NCBI GenBank assembly: GCA_023375785.1
Contig: SZWC01009494.1
Span: forward strand, 3,820 to 50,615
Reading direction: 5' to 3'
DNA length: 46,796 nt
DNA from: Penium margaritaceum
Lineage: Eukaryota > Streptophyta > Zygnematophyceae > Desmidiales > Peniaceae
A model generated the notes under the pieces. It was not told where the DNA came from. It was given only the letters and a program-made list of their open reading frames with translations, and made no database searches. The position numbers and the translations under genes were made by a program. Position 1 is the stretch's first letter. Every line of letters begins with the position of its first letter. Below, one piece after another: positions 20,034 to 32,029 of the stretch.

Positions 20034-23000
20034 ATAGGTGGTGGTTGGCTCTGGCAAACTCTTCCTTGAGTCGTGGGGCAGTTTGGGGTGGATGCAGAGG
20101 AAATTGAAGAAGTTCACAGACGCGATGGGGGTGGTGAAAAGCTTCTCCACGGGGTCTGAGGAGTGTGCTGCAGTAGTGAGGGTAGCACAGGGAGCACATG
20201 GGGTAGTTATGACAGCCGGGCCGCTTGCTTGCGAGGAATCTACGGTATGGCATTTTTCAGGGGTTCGCGCGGAGCAGGCTACAACGGCGTCCTGTAGCCG
20301 GGCCTCCACAGCTTCTGCCTTCCATCCTAGATCATTCTGGACTTGCACGGCCTCCTGCAGATCCCATCCGCGGATTCCGAGCCGGCGAGCTCGAGTGATG
20401 AGTTCCGCTTCTTCAGGATTTTGGGATACCTTTGTAGTTTCGTTATCCGCCATTGGCAGTCCCAGATTTAAATTGCGTGCCCCAGCTGCGGGGGTGGAGT
20501 TTGGCTGGGGGTTTCGCAAGAGGCCTTGTCCAGTGCCCTGGCTGGGCTGCGGCTGACCAGTCTGGGGCTGCTGCGGTTGCTGCTGCTACTGCTGCTGCTG
20601 CTGCTGTTGCCCTGGCCATGGCTGGTTATAGTACTGGTGCCACTACTGCACCATGGGATCTTGTTGGACTGGGTCAGGGCGCGGAGCTGTCTGTCGGCGG
20701 CGAGGGCAATCGCGAGCAATGTGTTCCAAGCTCTGGCAGGTGTAACAGGCTTTGGGCTTCTGCTGCGGAGGCTGATTCTGCGCGTGTGTCGGTGCGTGGG
20801 TATCTCCGCCCTGCTGTTGGCGCATCAACCGCGAGTGGGTGGATATGGCCGTGGCATCTTGTTTCGCATCGTGAAGAGAGCTGTAGCAATCCGCAATCAT
20901 TAGGCTACTGATCTCATTGGGGAGCGCGCGGATCAGGTTCTGCAGGAGGACCCACAGCAAAAGGCCTTCTCCCTGAGGATTCTTGGCCACAGAAGCCCAG
21001 GTCAGGAATTGGTCCAGGAATCTGCGGATGTCATCGTCCTTGCGCATAACCTCCTTCTCAATCTTCCACAGAGCCTCATCCTTCGTTAGATGCTTGAACC
21101 GCTCAATTGGGGTGTTACCAAAGTCTTCAAAGGACAAGAAAGGTGCGCGTGCATTATACCAATCTACTGCAGCCCCTTGGAGGTGGAGTTCCGCGGTGGC
21201 AAGGCAGAGGTTGGGCAGAATCCGGCCAATGCTGGCGTAGAGGGTAATCTGTTTGAGCTAGGTCCAAGGGTCCTCCTCCTGAGCACCCTTGAAGGTATCC
21301 AGCCGCGGAAGGTTTGCAGGCTTAGAGCGGATGTATTGCAGCTTAGGCACGGTGCTGCGGTTAGTCGTCAATACAGTCACAGAGTATGGAGGGTGGGGAG
21401 TTGTGTGTTGGGTCGCGGAATACCCAGCATGATGAATCTGCATCAAGGGCTGCCTCGTGGGCACGTGAGGTCCTGACTGCATGGGTGGCTGGGACGTGAA
21501 CCAGGAAGAGTAGAATGGCATTGAAGCAGCGTATGGTGTGGAGTAGAATGTCGTACCAGGAGGCGGCACCTGGGTCCCCTCTGCCGGCAGTACCATCAGC
21601 TACGGTATCCAATAAGCCTGAGCAGTGGGAGCTAGAGCCGCGGAGTTGAAAGGAATCGTTGGTCTAGTGCAGGCAGCTATCTATGACGGGGTTGGGAGGA
21701 CATGGGTGGCTGTTGTCCCCGCAGAGTTCTTAACCCCCATCATCTGTTGTGGCATCAGATTGGCGTGGCTCTGTGGCATTACCTGGGTTTGGGGCATGAG
21801 TGATGGTGCCTGAAGGGGAAATCCTGCCGATATGGGCCCGACTGGATGCTACGGGTGGGTTTGTTGGTATGCCAATGCGGCTGGCAGGACTGTTGGCGCC
21901 GCTCCCCAGGGTGACTATTGTATGCTTGGCACAAATGGCTGCTGACTCATTCCCACCTACGTGGTGTTCATTGGCTGCGGGTGTGGACTCATCCATGGCT
22001 ATGAGGCTAGAGCGGATGATTGCATCATAGGTCCCGCTTATACCATACCCCCAAACGGGGCATGCTGATGCATCAGCAGTTGGACTCCTGGAGGTCGGAC
22101 CATGGTGCTTCCCTGTATGGTGCCACTAAGCGCTTGGCCACCATGCAATGGCTGTGTAGTCATTGCGGAGTGATGTGCCATCGTTCATGTGGGTGCTGTC
22201 ATTGCGGACTGCTGGGGCTGGTGTCCTGGCTGCTGTGTAGCTGTTGCGGTCATCTGGTGTTGCGCTAGTTCCACCGTGGAGGGCTGTGGGTTCGCTCCCA
22301 CCTGCACACCCCTCAAAGGCTGCTGCGGAGGGTGCATCTGAGACTGCATCAACCTTGCTGTTGAGATGTGTGCCGTCGATCCCATTGGCACCGATCCAGC
22401 AGGATGTGGCCCCTAATATGTCCGCGACTGGTTCATCTACAGCTGTGCGGATCCTGGCGCCTGAGAGGGTGCCGTTGTCCCCGCCCGCATGGTTCCCGTC
22501 ATCTGTTGTGGCGGAGTCCCGTCGGGTGTGGAGATCGTGTTTCCCACCTGCATGGTTTCCATGTGCGGTTGCTGCTTCTCCGGTGTGGGGTACTCTTGGG
22601 AACTTGCCCCCACAGGAGCCTTTCCCTCGAGTGACGGATGCATCAAGGGTGATGATTGCTACGGTGCTGGGTTGACACTTGGCGGTGGCTGCTGCCCGCC
22701 ACGACGCCGGTAGACCAGCCCGCGGAAGGCCCCGAGCTCTCCACCAGCGGAGGAGTGTTCCAATGATGGTGGGACGTCGAAAAACCATTGTGGTGCCAAG
22801 ACCACGTCCTCCTGCCCCTCTCGCTCTTGCTGAGGTTGGCTGGATCCGCGGCTGCCCTGAGTGTAGATTGTCTCCACCTCCACGCGTTGGCCTATCGCAT
22901 CCATGATGCGCTAGTGCAATTGCTCCAGCCACTCGGTTACCCTCCGGTGCTGAGCGAGTGCATCAGAGCCTGGAAAGGAGCTGATCGGGGTGCAAGAGAG

Positions 23001-23036
23001 TACGGGAGAGGAGTCTCGGCTGCCTGAGTGTGTAAT
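19944..23036 (-). pseudogene. Gag polyprotein, copy 1
   Basis: One frame can be followed from 23036 to 19944 through several stops. The N-terminal half is Pro/Gln/Met/Thr-rich and low in complexity. A capsid-like core (LPRLDTFKGAQEEDPWT, then WASVAKNP, about 20930-21340) matches the Gag family of plant retrotransposons. The CCHC knuckle CYTCQSLEHIARDC is at 20706-20747, and a poly-Gln stretch is near 20590. The start codon seen in copy 2 is ATT here (23034-23036). Stops at 21600, 21258 and 20643 are single-base changes from sense codons still present in copy 2. About 260 bp near 19993-20252 are absent from copy 2. Gag would form the particle and bind element RNA. Confidence 0.85.
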
Positions 23037-23185
23037 GGCTCGGTGCGGCAAAAAGCACTGCACTGATGATTGCGGCTGCGGGTGTCATCGCCTAGAATCC
23101 TGATGCACAATGCTTGCCGCCATCATGTGCGACTGATTTGAAGGTCGCGTGTAGTTTTTCTGAGCAACGAGCGAGGAACTCTACA

Positions 23186-23199
23186 CGCTTACCGCACCA
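23186..23199 (-). other. Putative primer-binding site, copy 1
   Basis: Coding-strand TGGTGCGGTAAGCG begins six bases inside the 5' LTR B boundary. It starts with TGG as a site complementary to a tRNA 3' CCA must. The tRNA is not identified; it does not match the common initiator-Met site TGGTATCAGAGC. Confidence 0.4.
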
Positions 23200-23205
23200 T
23201 GACAT

Positions 23206-24609
23206 TCATGCCCCCAAGTTTGCCGCGTCCTTAACCTTCTCTGCGTAGGCCTCGTTCCACACTATCCGCAGACTATGCACTCCTGCGACCGACTGCTCAG
23301 ATTTGTTCCGCCACATACCTATAACACTACCTTCGGATGACAAGTAGTTCCGTGGATTACAGGTCTGGACCTAGGTGCAAGAACCTCACTGAGGAGTGAC
23401 CATCGCGGTGTGCTTCTTGCCACACACGGGCCAACCACCTTGGGGCTTTCCAGCTCCTCTCTGCGGAACTTCCTTCCGCGGTCGTGTGCAAGCAAGGGCA
23501 CTTACCGGTAGCTCACTTCACCTCGGGTTTGATTCTTTCACGCTCTTAGTCCCAGAGACCGCAGGCTTGCTCTGCTACAGATCTACCAACTTCAGACAGT
23601 AAACAACTACGCAGACCACAGATCAGGAACTATGCGTAAGAACCTCACCGAGTGAGTGATGCTCCGCGGTCCACTTCTTGCCACACGCGAGCCAACCACC
23701 TTGTGGCTTTCCAGCTCCTCTCTGCGGAACCTTGTTCCGCAGCCGTATGCAAGCAAGGACACCGCCGGCAGCTCACTTCACCTCGGGCTTGGTTCTTCAC
23801 GCACTCAGTCCCATGATTGTGGGCAGAATACCAAGAGCATTGGAGGGCAAGGGAGCGGAATACTGAGAGTACGGATGAGAGCGGGTGAACGTCATTGAGA
23901 ATCAGAGGCATAGTACATGAAATGCGGAGTACTGATTCAAGGGAGCGGTCAGGATTGTTCATGACTTGTGCTACTACTGCCTAGGCCTTATCTATTTGGG
24001 ACTCCGCACAACGTGTCTACAAGTGGTCGGTTTCATCCCTTGGACTCCATGCGGTGCGTCTACGTGCCGCGGGTCTTGTCCTCAAGGACACAGGGAACAT
24101 TATCTTCCTGTTATTCTTCTTCATCCATGGCCCACGCGCGCGTTCTTTGTGTCCTTCCTTGAATCTTCGTCTTCTGAGGTGCGTCTTCGGGTGCTTCTCC
24201 ATGATTGATGCACTAACTCTTGTTCTGATTGGTTGTTGTTCCCCTGATCGCTCAGTCCTTCTGCTGCCCTACCTTCTCTGCTTGATCGGCTTCGTGATTA
24301 TGCTTTCTCCTGCGGCTCGCCCCCTGTTCCTTCCCCACCGTGGATCTTCCCGCTGCTTCTTCCCGCCCTTTTCAACTGCTGCCACAAGCGCTTGAGATAG
24401 CCGTAGGGCAGCCACCGCAGATGACAATGTCAACCTGCGACAACTTCCCGCCATGTGGCCCGCCTTTATTGCTGTTGTATTCCGCGCCACCCCACGCTCG
24501 ACCGCTCTTACCGCGGGAGCCAGCGTGCCTTGCGCGGTTCCCAGCTTGCCAAGGTTGCCTTTCTGCGGATTGGTTGTCCCGCGGACCAGCGGCAGAAGTT
24601 CTCCTGACA
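23206..24609 (-). repeat. LTR B (shared middle LTR)
   Basis: The 1404-bp LTR serves as 5' LTR of copy 1 and 3' LTR of copy 2. On the coding strand it starts TGTCAGGAG and ends GGGGGCATGA. It keeps the 48-bp block that LTR A lost. Neither edge has the CTAGG target duplication, as expected for an internal LTR of a tandem array. Confidence 0.9.
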
Positions 24610-24633
24610 GTAACGCCCCCCACCCCCTCTTTT
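24610..24633 (-). other. Polypurine tract of copy 2
   Basis: Coding-strand AAAAGAGGGGGTGGGGGGCG plus four bases lies immediately before the TGTCAG start of LTR B. It is a strong purine tract at the position required for plus-strand priming. Confidence 0.75.
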
Positions 24634-24657
24634 GCAAGACTCTGTCCTAGAGTTTCT

Positions 24658-26000
24658 TCAGCGTGTCAGGCGCTTGAACTCCTCGCGAGGTCTGGGGCGG
24701 TTCTGATCCTGACAAGGTCTGCAACATTTCTCCACTTCTCCACCCTTTCGCCGGTACTTATCCGTGCATTTGTCGTGGACGAAGAGTCTACAACCTTCAC
24801 ACCGCGCCTCTATTGTAGGCGAGTTCACCAGCTTTTTGCATGGGGAGCAATGTGGCGTTCGCTCATACTTCTTGTAGCTGTAGGGCCGGTGTTGATTGAG
24901 GTACATCCATTTTCCCTTCTGCACCTCATTCCGATAGCAATGGCAGCTCCAGATACCCTCCTTTCCTCGCGTCCCACACTTCAGGTGGCACATCGTCTTG
25001 CATATTCAGCACGCCTTGCCGAACCCTTCCAAATCCGCCGCGCATCCTCTGCAGACTGGTGCCAGGGTCTTGTCATCATACGCGAGCGATGTTTCTCCTT
25101 CCATGATTGCCTTGTCCATACATCCATGGCACTGGCCTACCCAGGGTGAGCTGCCTGTGACCAGGCAAGCCTGGTGGGTCATCTTTCCGCAGTTGTTGGA
25201 GCATCTGCTTTCGTGCACAGTTTTGACGCAGGTGGGGCATTTTGTGGGGGGCGCCGCTTCTTCCAATAGGCTCTGTTCCTCCTCGGCGTCTGAGTCCACC
25301 TCCTCCCCCTCCTTGTTGACCCTGGGCGGTTTTCAGACTCCGTGTTGCTTTTCAATGTCCCGGCTGCACCTTCCACACACCCTGGATCCGCTTCGTCCTC
25401 CCTTCACATTCCGTGGCTGCTCCAGACATCTGTCACATTTTCTGCGGAGGCATCTTTTGCAATCTGTCACTTTCGGCCCTAGCTGTGCCCGCACTGGGCA
25501 CACGTCTTCTTCTCCTTCTCTTTCCCCACCTGCTTCACGTCCGCCATCCAACTTTCCTCCTGCCACGGTCTCATGGTGGCCCGGAGGCTGTGCGGGGTCC
25601 CTCCCGCGGTGCTGCTTGCTCCTCCTCTTCTTCCTCTTCCTCCTCCTCTTCCTCTTCCGGGTCCCATCCGCACGCCTGTCCTCCTCCAGAGTCTGGGCCT
25701 GCTCCGCCATCCCCTTCAGTCTTCCTCTCCGTTCCCTCTCTCTTAGCTTCGCTTAGGCGCTTCAGGCAGGTTCGGTTTAGCCCGATGCAGCTCTTCCCTA
25801 TCCCTTGATGTGCCGGTTGGCCACAAATGCAGCATACAACGTTCAGGAGCGGCTCCGCAGGTAGGTTCTCCCCGCACCACACGCAAGGACCTGTATAGGT
25901 GGCCAGCTCGCGGGGGCTCATGGGCGCCCCCTTTTGTGGAGTGGTGGTGGGTGCCTGCGGGGTCTCCTCCCCATTGTATGCTGGCTGCTCCTCCTGCTGC
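24658..26000 (-). pseudogene. C-terminal zinc-module array, copy 2
   Basis: The upstream module is intact here: CVWC, then CCIC, then AHQGIGKSC within 25571-25930, followed by a run of 13 glutamates. A second Cys-rich segment (DCKRC, CDRC, CGRC) lies at 25380-25480. Module 1 (CPTC..CSNNC..HQAC..CHGC) is at 25125-25240 and module 2 at about 24960-25060, with a TGA inside it. Module 3 is missing through an in-frame deletion of about 130 bp near 24880, so the frame runs from module 2 straight into module 4 (CEGC, CRPC). The end is 25 nt before the polypurine tract, as in copy 1. See the copy 1 entry for possible roles. Confidence 0.7.
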
Positions 26001-27440
26001 TCTGGCCACTCTTGCTGCTCCGGCTGTGGGCCCCTGCGTTCCTCCGCTCGCCTTTGTTGCTCTGCCTGGACCTCCCCTATGCAAACTTCCTGCACGTCGG
26101 GGCTCTCCTTTGGTCCCTCTTCCCGGGGCTCCTGGCTCCATGCCTGCTCCTGCTCCGAGACCTGTGCCTCGCACTGCTCCAACACTTCCTCAGCTCTCCA
26201 ACCCCTCGAGCCCTTACGTTCCGTGAGCGGAGGAAGTGCTCCTCCTGTTCCAGGAATATGCGTCTACCAGGCCGGAGGTAGGAGCACGAACTCGGTGGCC
26301 GGGTAGCTGCGCTTGCTGAACCCGTCCGGCCCTTCCAGCCAGATGTGGCCAGCATCCACACTAGCCACGCGGTAGACTTCTCGTGCTTCCCCTGCTTTGT
26401 GTCCTGCGCCTGGGAAGGGGCGGAGGTACACCCGATTCCCTTCTTGGATCGGTCCATGGTTGAGCCGTCAATTGGCAGCGTTGCATCCGCGCCAGGCCGA
26501 GACAGAGGCCCGCAGCCGTGCTTCAGCTCTCACTGATTTTGTCCTCTGGCAGCATTCTCGGAACCACTCCTACACTTCCTGGTCCTTGGGTGCTTCCCGC
26601 TCAACCTCTGAGCGTCCATCCTGTTGCTCGTCTGGATCCAGTGGCAGCCGCAACGGTTTCTGCGGCATGCCCAGGGCCGCGCGCGGAGGTTGTCCAAAGA
26701 GGAGGAGGTGCGGAGAGAACGATGTGGCGTGACTGGGCGTCGTGTTGATGAAGTGCGCTCTCTTCTTTAGTGTCTCCCCCCAGTCGTTGCTCCCCATTGT
26801 TGCCACCGCCCACTCTAGGATGTTGTGTAGCCGCTCCACCTGTCGTTGGGACCAGGGCTGATACCGCCTGGAGTGTACATGCTGCACGTCTTATTCTGTG
26901 AGTTTATCACGGAATGCTCCCGCAAATTCTTTGCCGTTGTCACTGTGCACCATAGTGCAGCCCCCAAACTTGTAGAATATCTCCTCTCGGATGAAGCGTG
27001 CAGCCCGCTGAGAGGACTTGTCGAGGACTGCGCAGACCCACATGTACTTTGTGAAATGGTCCGCCGCCGCAATCCAATACCTCTCCCCTTGGGAACGGTG
27101 AGGCCGTGGCCCGTGGAAGTCGATGATTATCCGCTCCAGGGGCTCATCAATGGGGGAGGGCAGGAAGAGTGGCATGTCCCGCGGCGTGATCTTCTGGCTC
27201 CGCTCACATGGAGCGCAGTGTTGCACCACCTCCCTGACTAGTGCTGTGAGGTTCGGCACGTGCAAGATGGGGGACAGATGGTCCTTGAGTGCCTGCATGC
27301 CGGAGTGGTGGTGGCGATGGTATGCCTCGACTACCGCTCTCTAAAAGGTGGGCGGAGGTACCCACAAGACTCGTGGCGTGACTCGCCAGAGACGACCGCC
27401 CTCCCATGCGTATTGCTCACAGAGGTGGACAAGATCATCT
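26001..27440 (-). pseudogene. Integrase, copy 2
   Basis: The zinc-binding N-terminus (AYHRHHHSGMQ, then HCAPCERSQ) is at 27205-27345. The catalytic Asp residues are at 27119-27121 (IIIDFHGP) and 26939-26941 (HSDNGKEF), with the Glu at 26834-26836 (RQVERLH). Thirty-four residues separate the second Asp and the Glu. The C-terminal segment (VYLRPFPGAGHKAGEAREVYRVASVDAGH, 26280-26440) and an acidic/Gln-rich tail to about 26000 follow. The frame is -1 relative to the end of region X. Stops occur at 26888 (TGG-to-TAA), 26570, near 26468 and near 26265. All catalytic residues are present, but the gene is interrupted. Confidence 0.85.
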
Positions 27441-30020
27441 TTCTGTCGAATTCCACCCCCAGCTTTGTCTCCAGGGTTGCGTACACCTTCCGCGCCTCTT
27501 CTTTCTGTTGCTCCTTGGTGGTGACGCGGAGCAGGATGTGGGCTGTCTGCCAAATCCGCCATTCTTGTCTTGCCATGGGTCCCTTTGTTCTACCCGCCTT
27601 CTCCGTGACGGCCTCCCCCGGCTTTCTCTTCATCTTCGGTTCCTTCACCGGCAGCCCCTTTGCTCGCCTCTTATCTTGCGCTGCCTTCATTGCCTGCAGT
27701 TGCAGTCGGTTCTCCTCGCCATAGTCGGGGGGTTCCTGATCCCAGCTGTCCGGTTCTGGGAAGAGGCGGAGGATCCCCACCGCGCGCAGTTCTCCTTCAT
27801 CCCATTGATCCCACAGCCTTATCTCAGGGGGCGCCTCGTGTCGACGACTCCGTCCATCATGGATTTCAATCACCCCTGTCTTAGGTCGTCATACTGTCGC
27901 GGCTTCAGGGAGTCGTTGCAGGCCTTGTGTTTTTGCAATGGCTTTCTCCTCATCATCTCTTCCTGGTGATTCGCTGAGTTCGGAGATCACCAGTGCCCTT
28001 GTCTCCTTTCTGGCTGGTCCTACTACATCAGCCTCTTCGGGTCCTCTTTCGCGGGGGGCCTCGATGCCGGAGCTCCCAAGGATGGGCCGAAGCTGGGTGG
28101 GGACCAGGTCGACCGGCATGGACACGTGGCGGAGTACAGCCAAGAGCATCTCCGCTGCCTGAGCGGCGTCCCGTTGGGCCTGCACCGCTGTGCCGGGTGG
28201 ATGCTCGGGATGCTGTCCTGGGGTTGGCGGTGCTGTTTACTGCGCTTAGCAGAGGGTTCACCTGCGGTGCTGTCGTCCACAGCTCGCTTCCCTTGATTCC
28301 GCTGGCAGGATGTCCGTGTGGTTTCCGCAAACGGAGTTTGCCCACCCTCGGTCTGCTTCTTGTGTGGAGTGGTCACGCCGCTAAGCGAGGCAACATGGGA
28401 TGGGGCAACCTGTTTACTGGCAACCGCCGATGCTGCGGCCTTCTTGGCTGCCCCTTGAAGTCTGGCCTTCTTGTTGCGCATGGCTTCCCACAGGACAGGC
28501 TGTAATGCCTCTTTCTGCGCCCCTTTTCCGGCTGCCACCGTCCCCGTTTTGGCTTGTGCTTCCTCCTTAGTACGCTTTCCTTTCTCCCCTTCTACTGCTA
28601 CCTGTTCCTCCGCCACCCGTTTTTGTGCAACTCGCCCAGCTAGTACTGTTGCCGCTTTTGCTGCTGCACTCTCTGCCTTTGTTTTATCCTCTACCTCATT
28701 TGTTGCTTCCGCGGCCACTCGTTCCATTGATGCCCTCTCCTTGGCCACGACTGCTTATTCTGCTGCTACTTGCTCAGCTTCCGCTTGCTCTTCTTCCACC
28801 GCTGCTTCCGTTGCTGCCTGAACAGTAGCTCCTTTCCGTCTCTTTGCCGCTTCCTATTCCGCTGCTGCATGCTCGGCCTCAATCTTGCGTTCCTCCTCCG
28901 TCTGCACCGCGGCTGTGAGTTTCGCTGCGACTCGTTCCGCTGCTGCTTCTGCCTCCTGCTTTTGCTCGTCCGCCTCCTGTTGCCACATTGCCCGCAGCCT
29001 GTTCCTTGTCTGTGTAAGCTCAGGAGAATCTTAGAGATACTCATGAGCTTCCTCTACTTCAGTGATGATGCGGTTCTTTTCCTCCCTGCACACTTCCACG
29101 GCTTCCCTAGCCCAATGCCGCACCACCTCCTCTTTCAGCGCTTGGCCCGCTTCTTGGAGTGCCTTCCATAGTTCATTCGCCACCGCGGCTACGGTTCTGT
29201 GGTGCATCACACCTTCAACGGTCAGGTGCCAACATTTTTCGATGGATACATACCAGCCGTCGCACTGTCGTTTTGCCACGGAGATGCTTGCGAGTTCCTG
29301 GGTCGTGTAGTATATTCCCCATCTCGCGGCAATGACTCGGATCAGGTAACCCCACCTCCACGCCTTTGCCCCGAATTTCCTACGCGGTGCCTCTGCTGTT
29401 CCAGCCGGCATCTGGTGGACGTGGTAGATGGTGAGGGTTTGGGCTTGTGCCTGAAGCAGATGCACATAGCGCCGCGTAGGGTCCTTTTGCTGGTCGCGGC
29501 GTACCTGGAGCCACCTTTCGCGGGCGGCATTCACAGAGCAATCTGGTTGATATGTGTGGAGGAATTCTGCCACACCCGCCATGTTGCTGGCTTGTTCCGG
29601 GCGGAGGTTGAGGACATCGTGGAGCGCCGAAATGAGACGCTCCGCTCCTGCCGTTTCCAGCAGTTGCTCTTGCCGCCCATGCTGTCCAAGAGCCAGAGCA
29701 GCCTTGGCCGCGCCCTTCAGTGCTACCTGCCAGGCTTTGCCAAAGAACGAGTCCGCCATTTCCGCGCGGACTGCCTATGGGAGCTCATCTTGCAGGTGCA
29801 TGATGACACTGCCGACCACGTCCAGCAGGCGATTGGCTCTGGGTTGATCACCGCTGTCACCAGATCTTTCTTCCATGTAGGTCCGTGCACCCTCCATTAT
29901 TGTTCCTACATTAAGCAGGGGTTGCGGTGTCCCTTGGGTCGGGCTGCCTCTTGAAGCCGGTGGGGAAAAGGAGTGCGCGGTAGGTGCAGAAGGGCTTGGT
30001 GGTGGAGGTGGTCAGACGGT
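27441..30020 (-). pseudogene. Region X, coiled-coil-like ORF of unknown function, copy 2
   Basis: The longest clean frames are 29031-29759 (242 codons, starting inside the conserved FFGKAWQVALKGAAKAALAL segment), 28023-28748 (Ala/Glu/Lys-rich helical segment, then a basic KRSKQ segment) and 27331-27873 (acidic WDQWDEGE, then basic KMKRKPGE). About 40 bp present in copy 1 (15882-15921) are deleted here, which places an ATG at the start of the 242-codon frame by accident. A TAG at 28854-28856 is shared with copy 1. No domain is recognised; the conserved order and length in both copies argue that it is part of the element. Confidence 0.6.
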
Positions 30021-30065
30021 GCCATTGGCGCGATTGCTGCTGGTGGTGAAGGACCAAGTGGCGAT

Positions 30066-30275
30066 GGTGTGCCAGCTGGTGCTACTTTTGCGGTTGCTGC
30101 TGTTGGTGATGCGGAAGGACTAGGTGGCGGTGGTGCGCCAGCCGGTGCAACTTGTGCGGTTGCTGCTATTGGTGATGCGGAAGGACTAGGTGGCGGTGGT
30201 GCACCAGCCGGTGCCACTTGTGCGGTTGCTGCTGTTGGTGATGCGGAAGGGTCCGGTAGCTGGGGTGCACCATTT
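30066..30275 (-). repeat. 66-bp coding minisatellite, copy 2
   Basis: Units start at 30066, 30132 and 30198 with a partial unit at 30264. Period and number are the same as in copy 1, with a more degenerate unit just to the left (about 30010-30065). The array codes a Pro/Ala/Ser linker between PR2 and region X. Confidence 0.9.
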
Positions 30276-31219
30276 GGTATCACAGTTGTCGGTGGGTCCA
30301 TGCCGGCAGGATTGTGCCCTGTGGCACCTGTTGTTGTGGGATGTCCTGTGCGAGTAGCGGGTGCAGCGGTCTGGCCTGCGGACTGTCGGTGTATCTGGCG
30401 TCTCCATGCACTACCTCCCTCTTTGAAGGCGCGGACCCCACGCTGGAAGGGCGAGCCATGGGGGATGCTGTGTCGCGGTTCACACCAGTGCTGCGCGTAA
30501 TACGGCGGGTGAGTCGAGTGCCGGTATTGATAGGGGCAGTAGCCATGAGAGGAGAGACTGAGGGCGGGCGAGGTGAAGTGAAAAGTGGAGTGAAAGAACG
30601 GATGCCAGAAGCCAAAATGAGACTGAGAATGACAGAACCGAGAAATACATCCACTTTGCATGGCGCGAGCCAGTCCGCTGCCAGAAGCATGTCATATGTC
30701 CGCACATCGCACACCTGGACGGTGTGCGATGCATGAACATTGGCAACCTGCATGGGAAGGGCCGTGATTTGGCCGATGGGGGCATCGAAGGCACCCGTGG
30801 AAATGGAGAAGCGGAGTCGAGTGGGTGTGAGGAAATGGTGGATGTTCAGGGTGCTGACCATCCGCAACGCGATGGTGGTATGTGTTGTGCCGGTGTCCAC
30901 GATGGCCACAAACTTGCGGCCACAGACCCTGATGGATCACCATGCCACGTGGACCTCAGCGGGCACAGGTGGTCCGGGAATCAATGGAGCGGGAGCCCAT
31001 GTGCACGGTGCACGGGCGGCATCCCTGTGAACGCGGGAGTGGGCCGTGAGGACTTCATGGGCCACCATGCAGACTCCCGTGTTGCAGTCGAGGGAACAGG
31101 AGAGGTGGATGCCGACGGGAGAGAGGGAAGGATTTAGGGAGGAGAAGAGGATCTGGAGGCGTTCAGCGGACGCAAGGGGGTGAAGGAGGAAGTCGACTAG
31201 GGAAAGGGGGTGACGGTTG
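30276..31219 (-). pseudogene. Second aspartic protease (PR2) with linker, copy 2
   Basis: CGRKFVAIVDTGTTHTTIAL has the catalytic D-T-G with its Asp at 30895-30897, and YDMLLAADWLAP (about 30690) is the second conserved strand. The domain spans about 30600-30946. A TGA at 30937-30939 just before it is shared with copy 1. The linker to RNase H is frameshifted by one inserted base near 31275. The P-rich tail is shifted by one base near 30410. Confidence 0.8.
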
Positions 31220-32029
31220 TCAAGAAGAGGGGAGGTGGTGGGTGCCGACGATGCTGGTGGGGAACGAATGACACGGTATAGCAGCGGATGAGATCCGGCA
31301 GGAACGGGGGAGGGAAGATCGTGGGGTAATGTGCGCAGCAATCTCTTTCAGGGTCCAGCCACAAATTGTGGATTTGTAGCGACGGGCGAGCTGGAGGCCA
31401 TCGGTGATGATAGCGGGAGGTGGCTCCGCGAAGTCCAGGTCTGCGGAGGAGTGCGATTCAGCCAGCAGCTGGTGCGCAATGTCTTGCTCATCATCCGTGA
31501 GCTCGCCGAAGACACCTTCCCAATGGAGGTCAGCATCAGTAGGGGAAGGGGCGAATTGGAGCGGAGGGTCCACGATATCCTCTTGGCGATCCGCAGAGGT
31601 TGGCCATGCCTCACGTGGGAGTCGAATGAGAGCATCCGCACTACGGTTGGCTAGTGCAGGTTGATATTTGATCTTCATGTTGTAGCCTTGAAGGAGGAGA
31701 GCCCATTTGGCCAAAATGCCTTCATGGTTTTGAGTGGTGAGGAGCCACTGAAGGGCCTGATGGTCAATGAAGACTGTGAAGGGCTTCCCGTTCTTGATGT
31801 AGTCCCAGAAGTGCTGAAGAGCCCATAGAACGGCTAGGCACTCGCCCTTCACTGGTGGGTACTTCCGCTCGCCATCTGTGAGTGCGTGGCTGGTGTACGC
31901 AATGACCCGTTGGACAGGCTCTTTGACCATCTGCGACAGCACAACACCAAGGCCGTCCCGTGACCAGTCGGTAGTAATGGAGAAAGGCAGGTTGAGGTCG
32001 GGAAACTCCAACATGGGCGCGGTAACTAG
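31220..32029 (-). pseudogene. RNase H, copy 2
   Basis: The 264-codon open frame is the best-kept enzyme domain in the array. ITTDWSRDGLGVVLSQ, KGECLAVLWALQHFWDY, FTVFIDHQALQWLL and KYQPALANRSADALIRLP cover the RNase H fold, with the Asp and Glu residues present. A tail follows until a frameshift near 31275. No stop lies inside the domain. Confidence 0.9.

Noticed and set aside
22126..22932. Minus-strand 268-codon frame overlapping Gag copy 1 (and the 530-codon frame at 34891-36483)
   Set aside because: These are in a different frame from the conserved Gag frame that carries the capsid core and zinc knuckle. They are His/Ala/Thr-rich alternatives created by the repetitive CAG/CAC composition, though their persistence in both copies could be tested.
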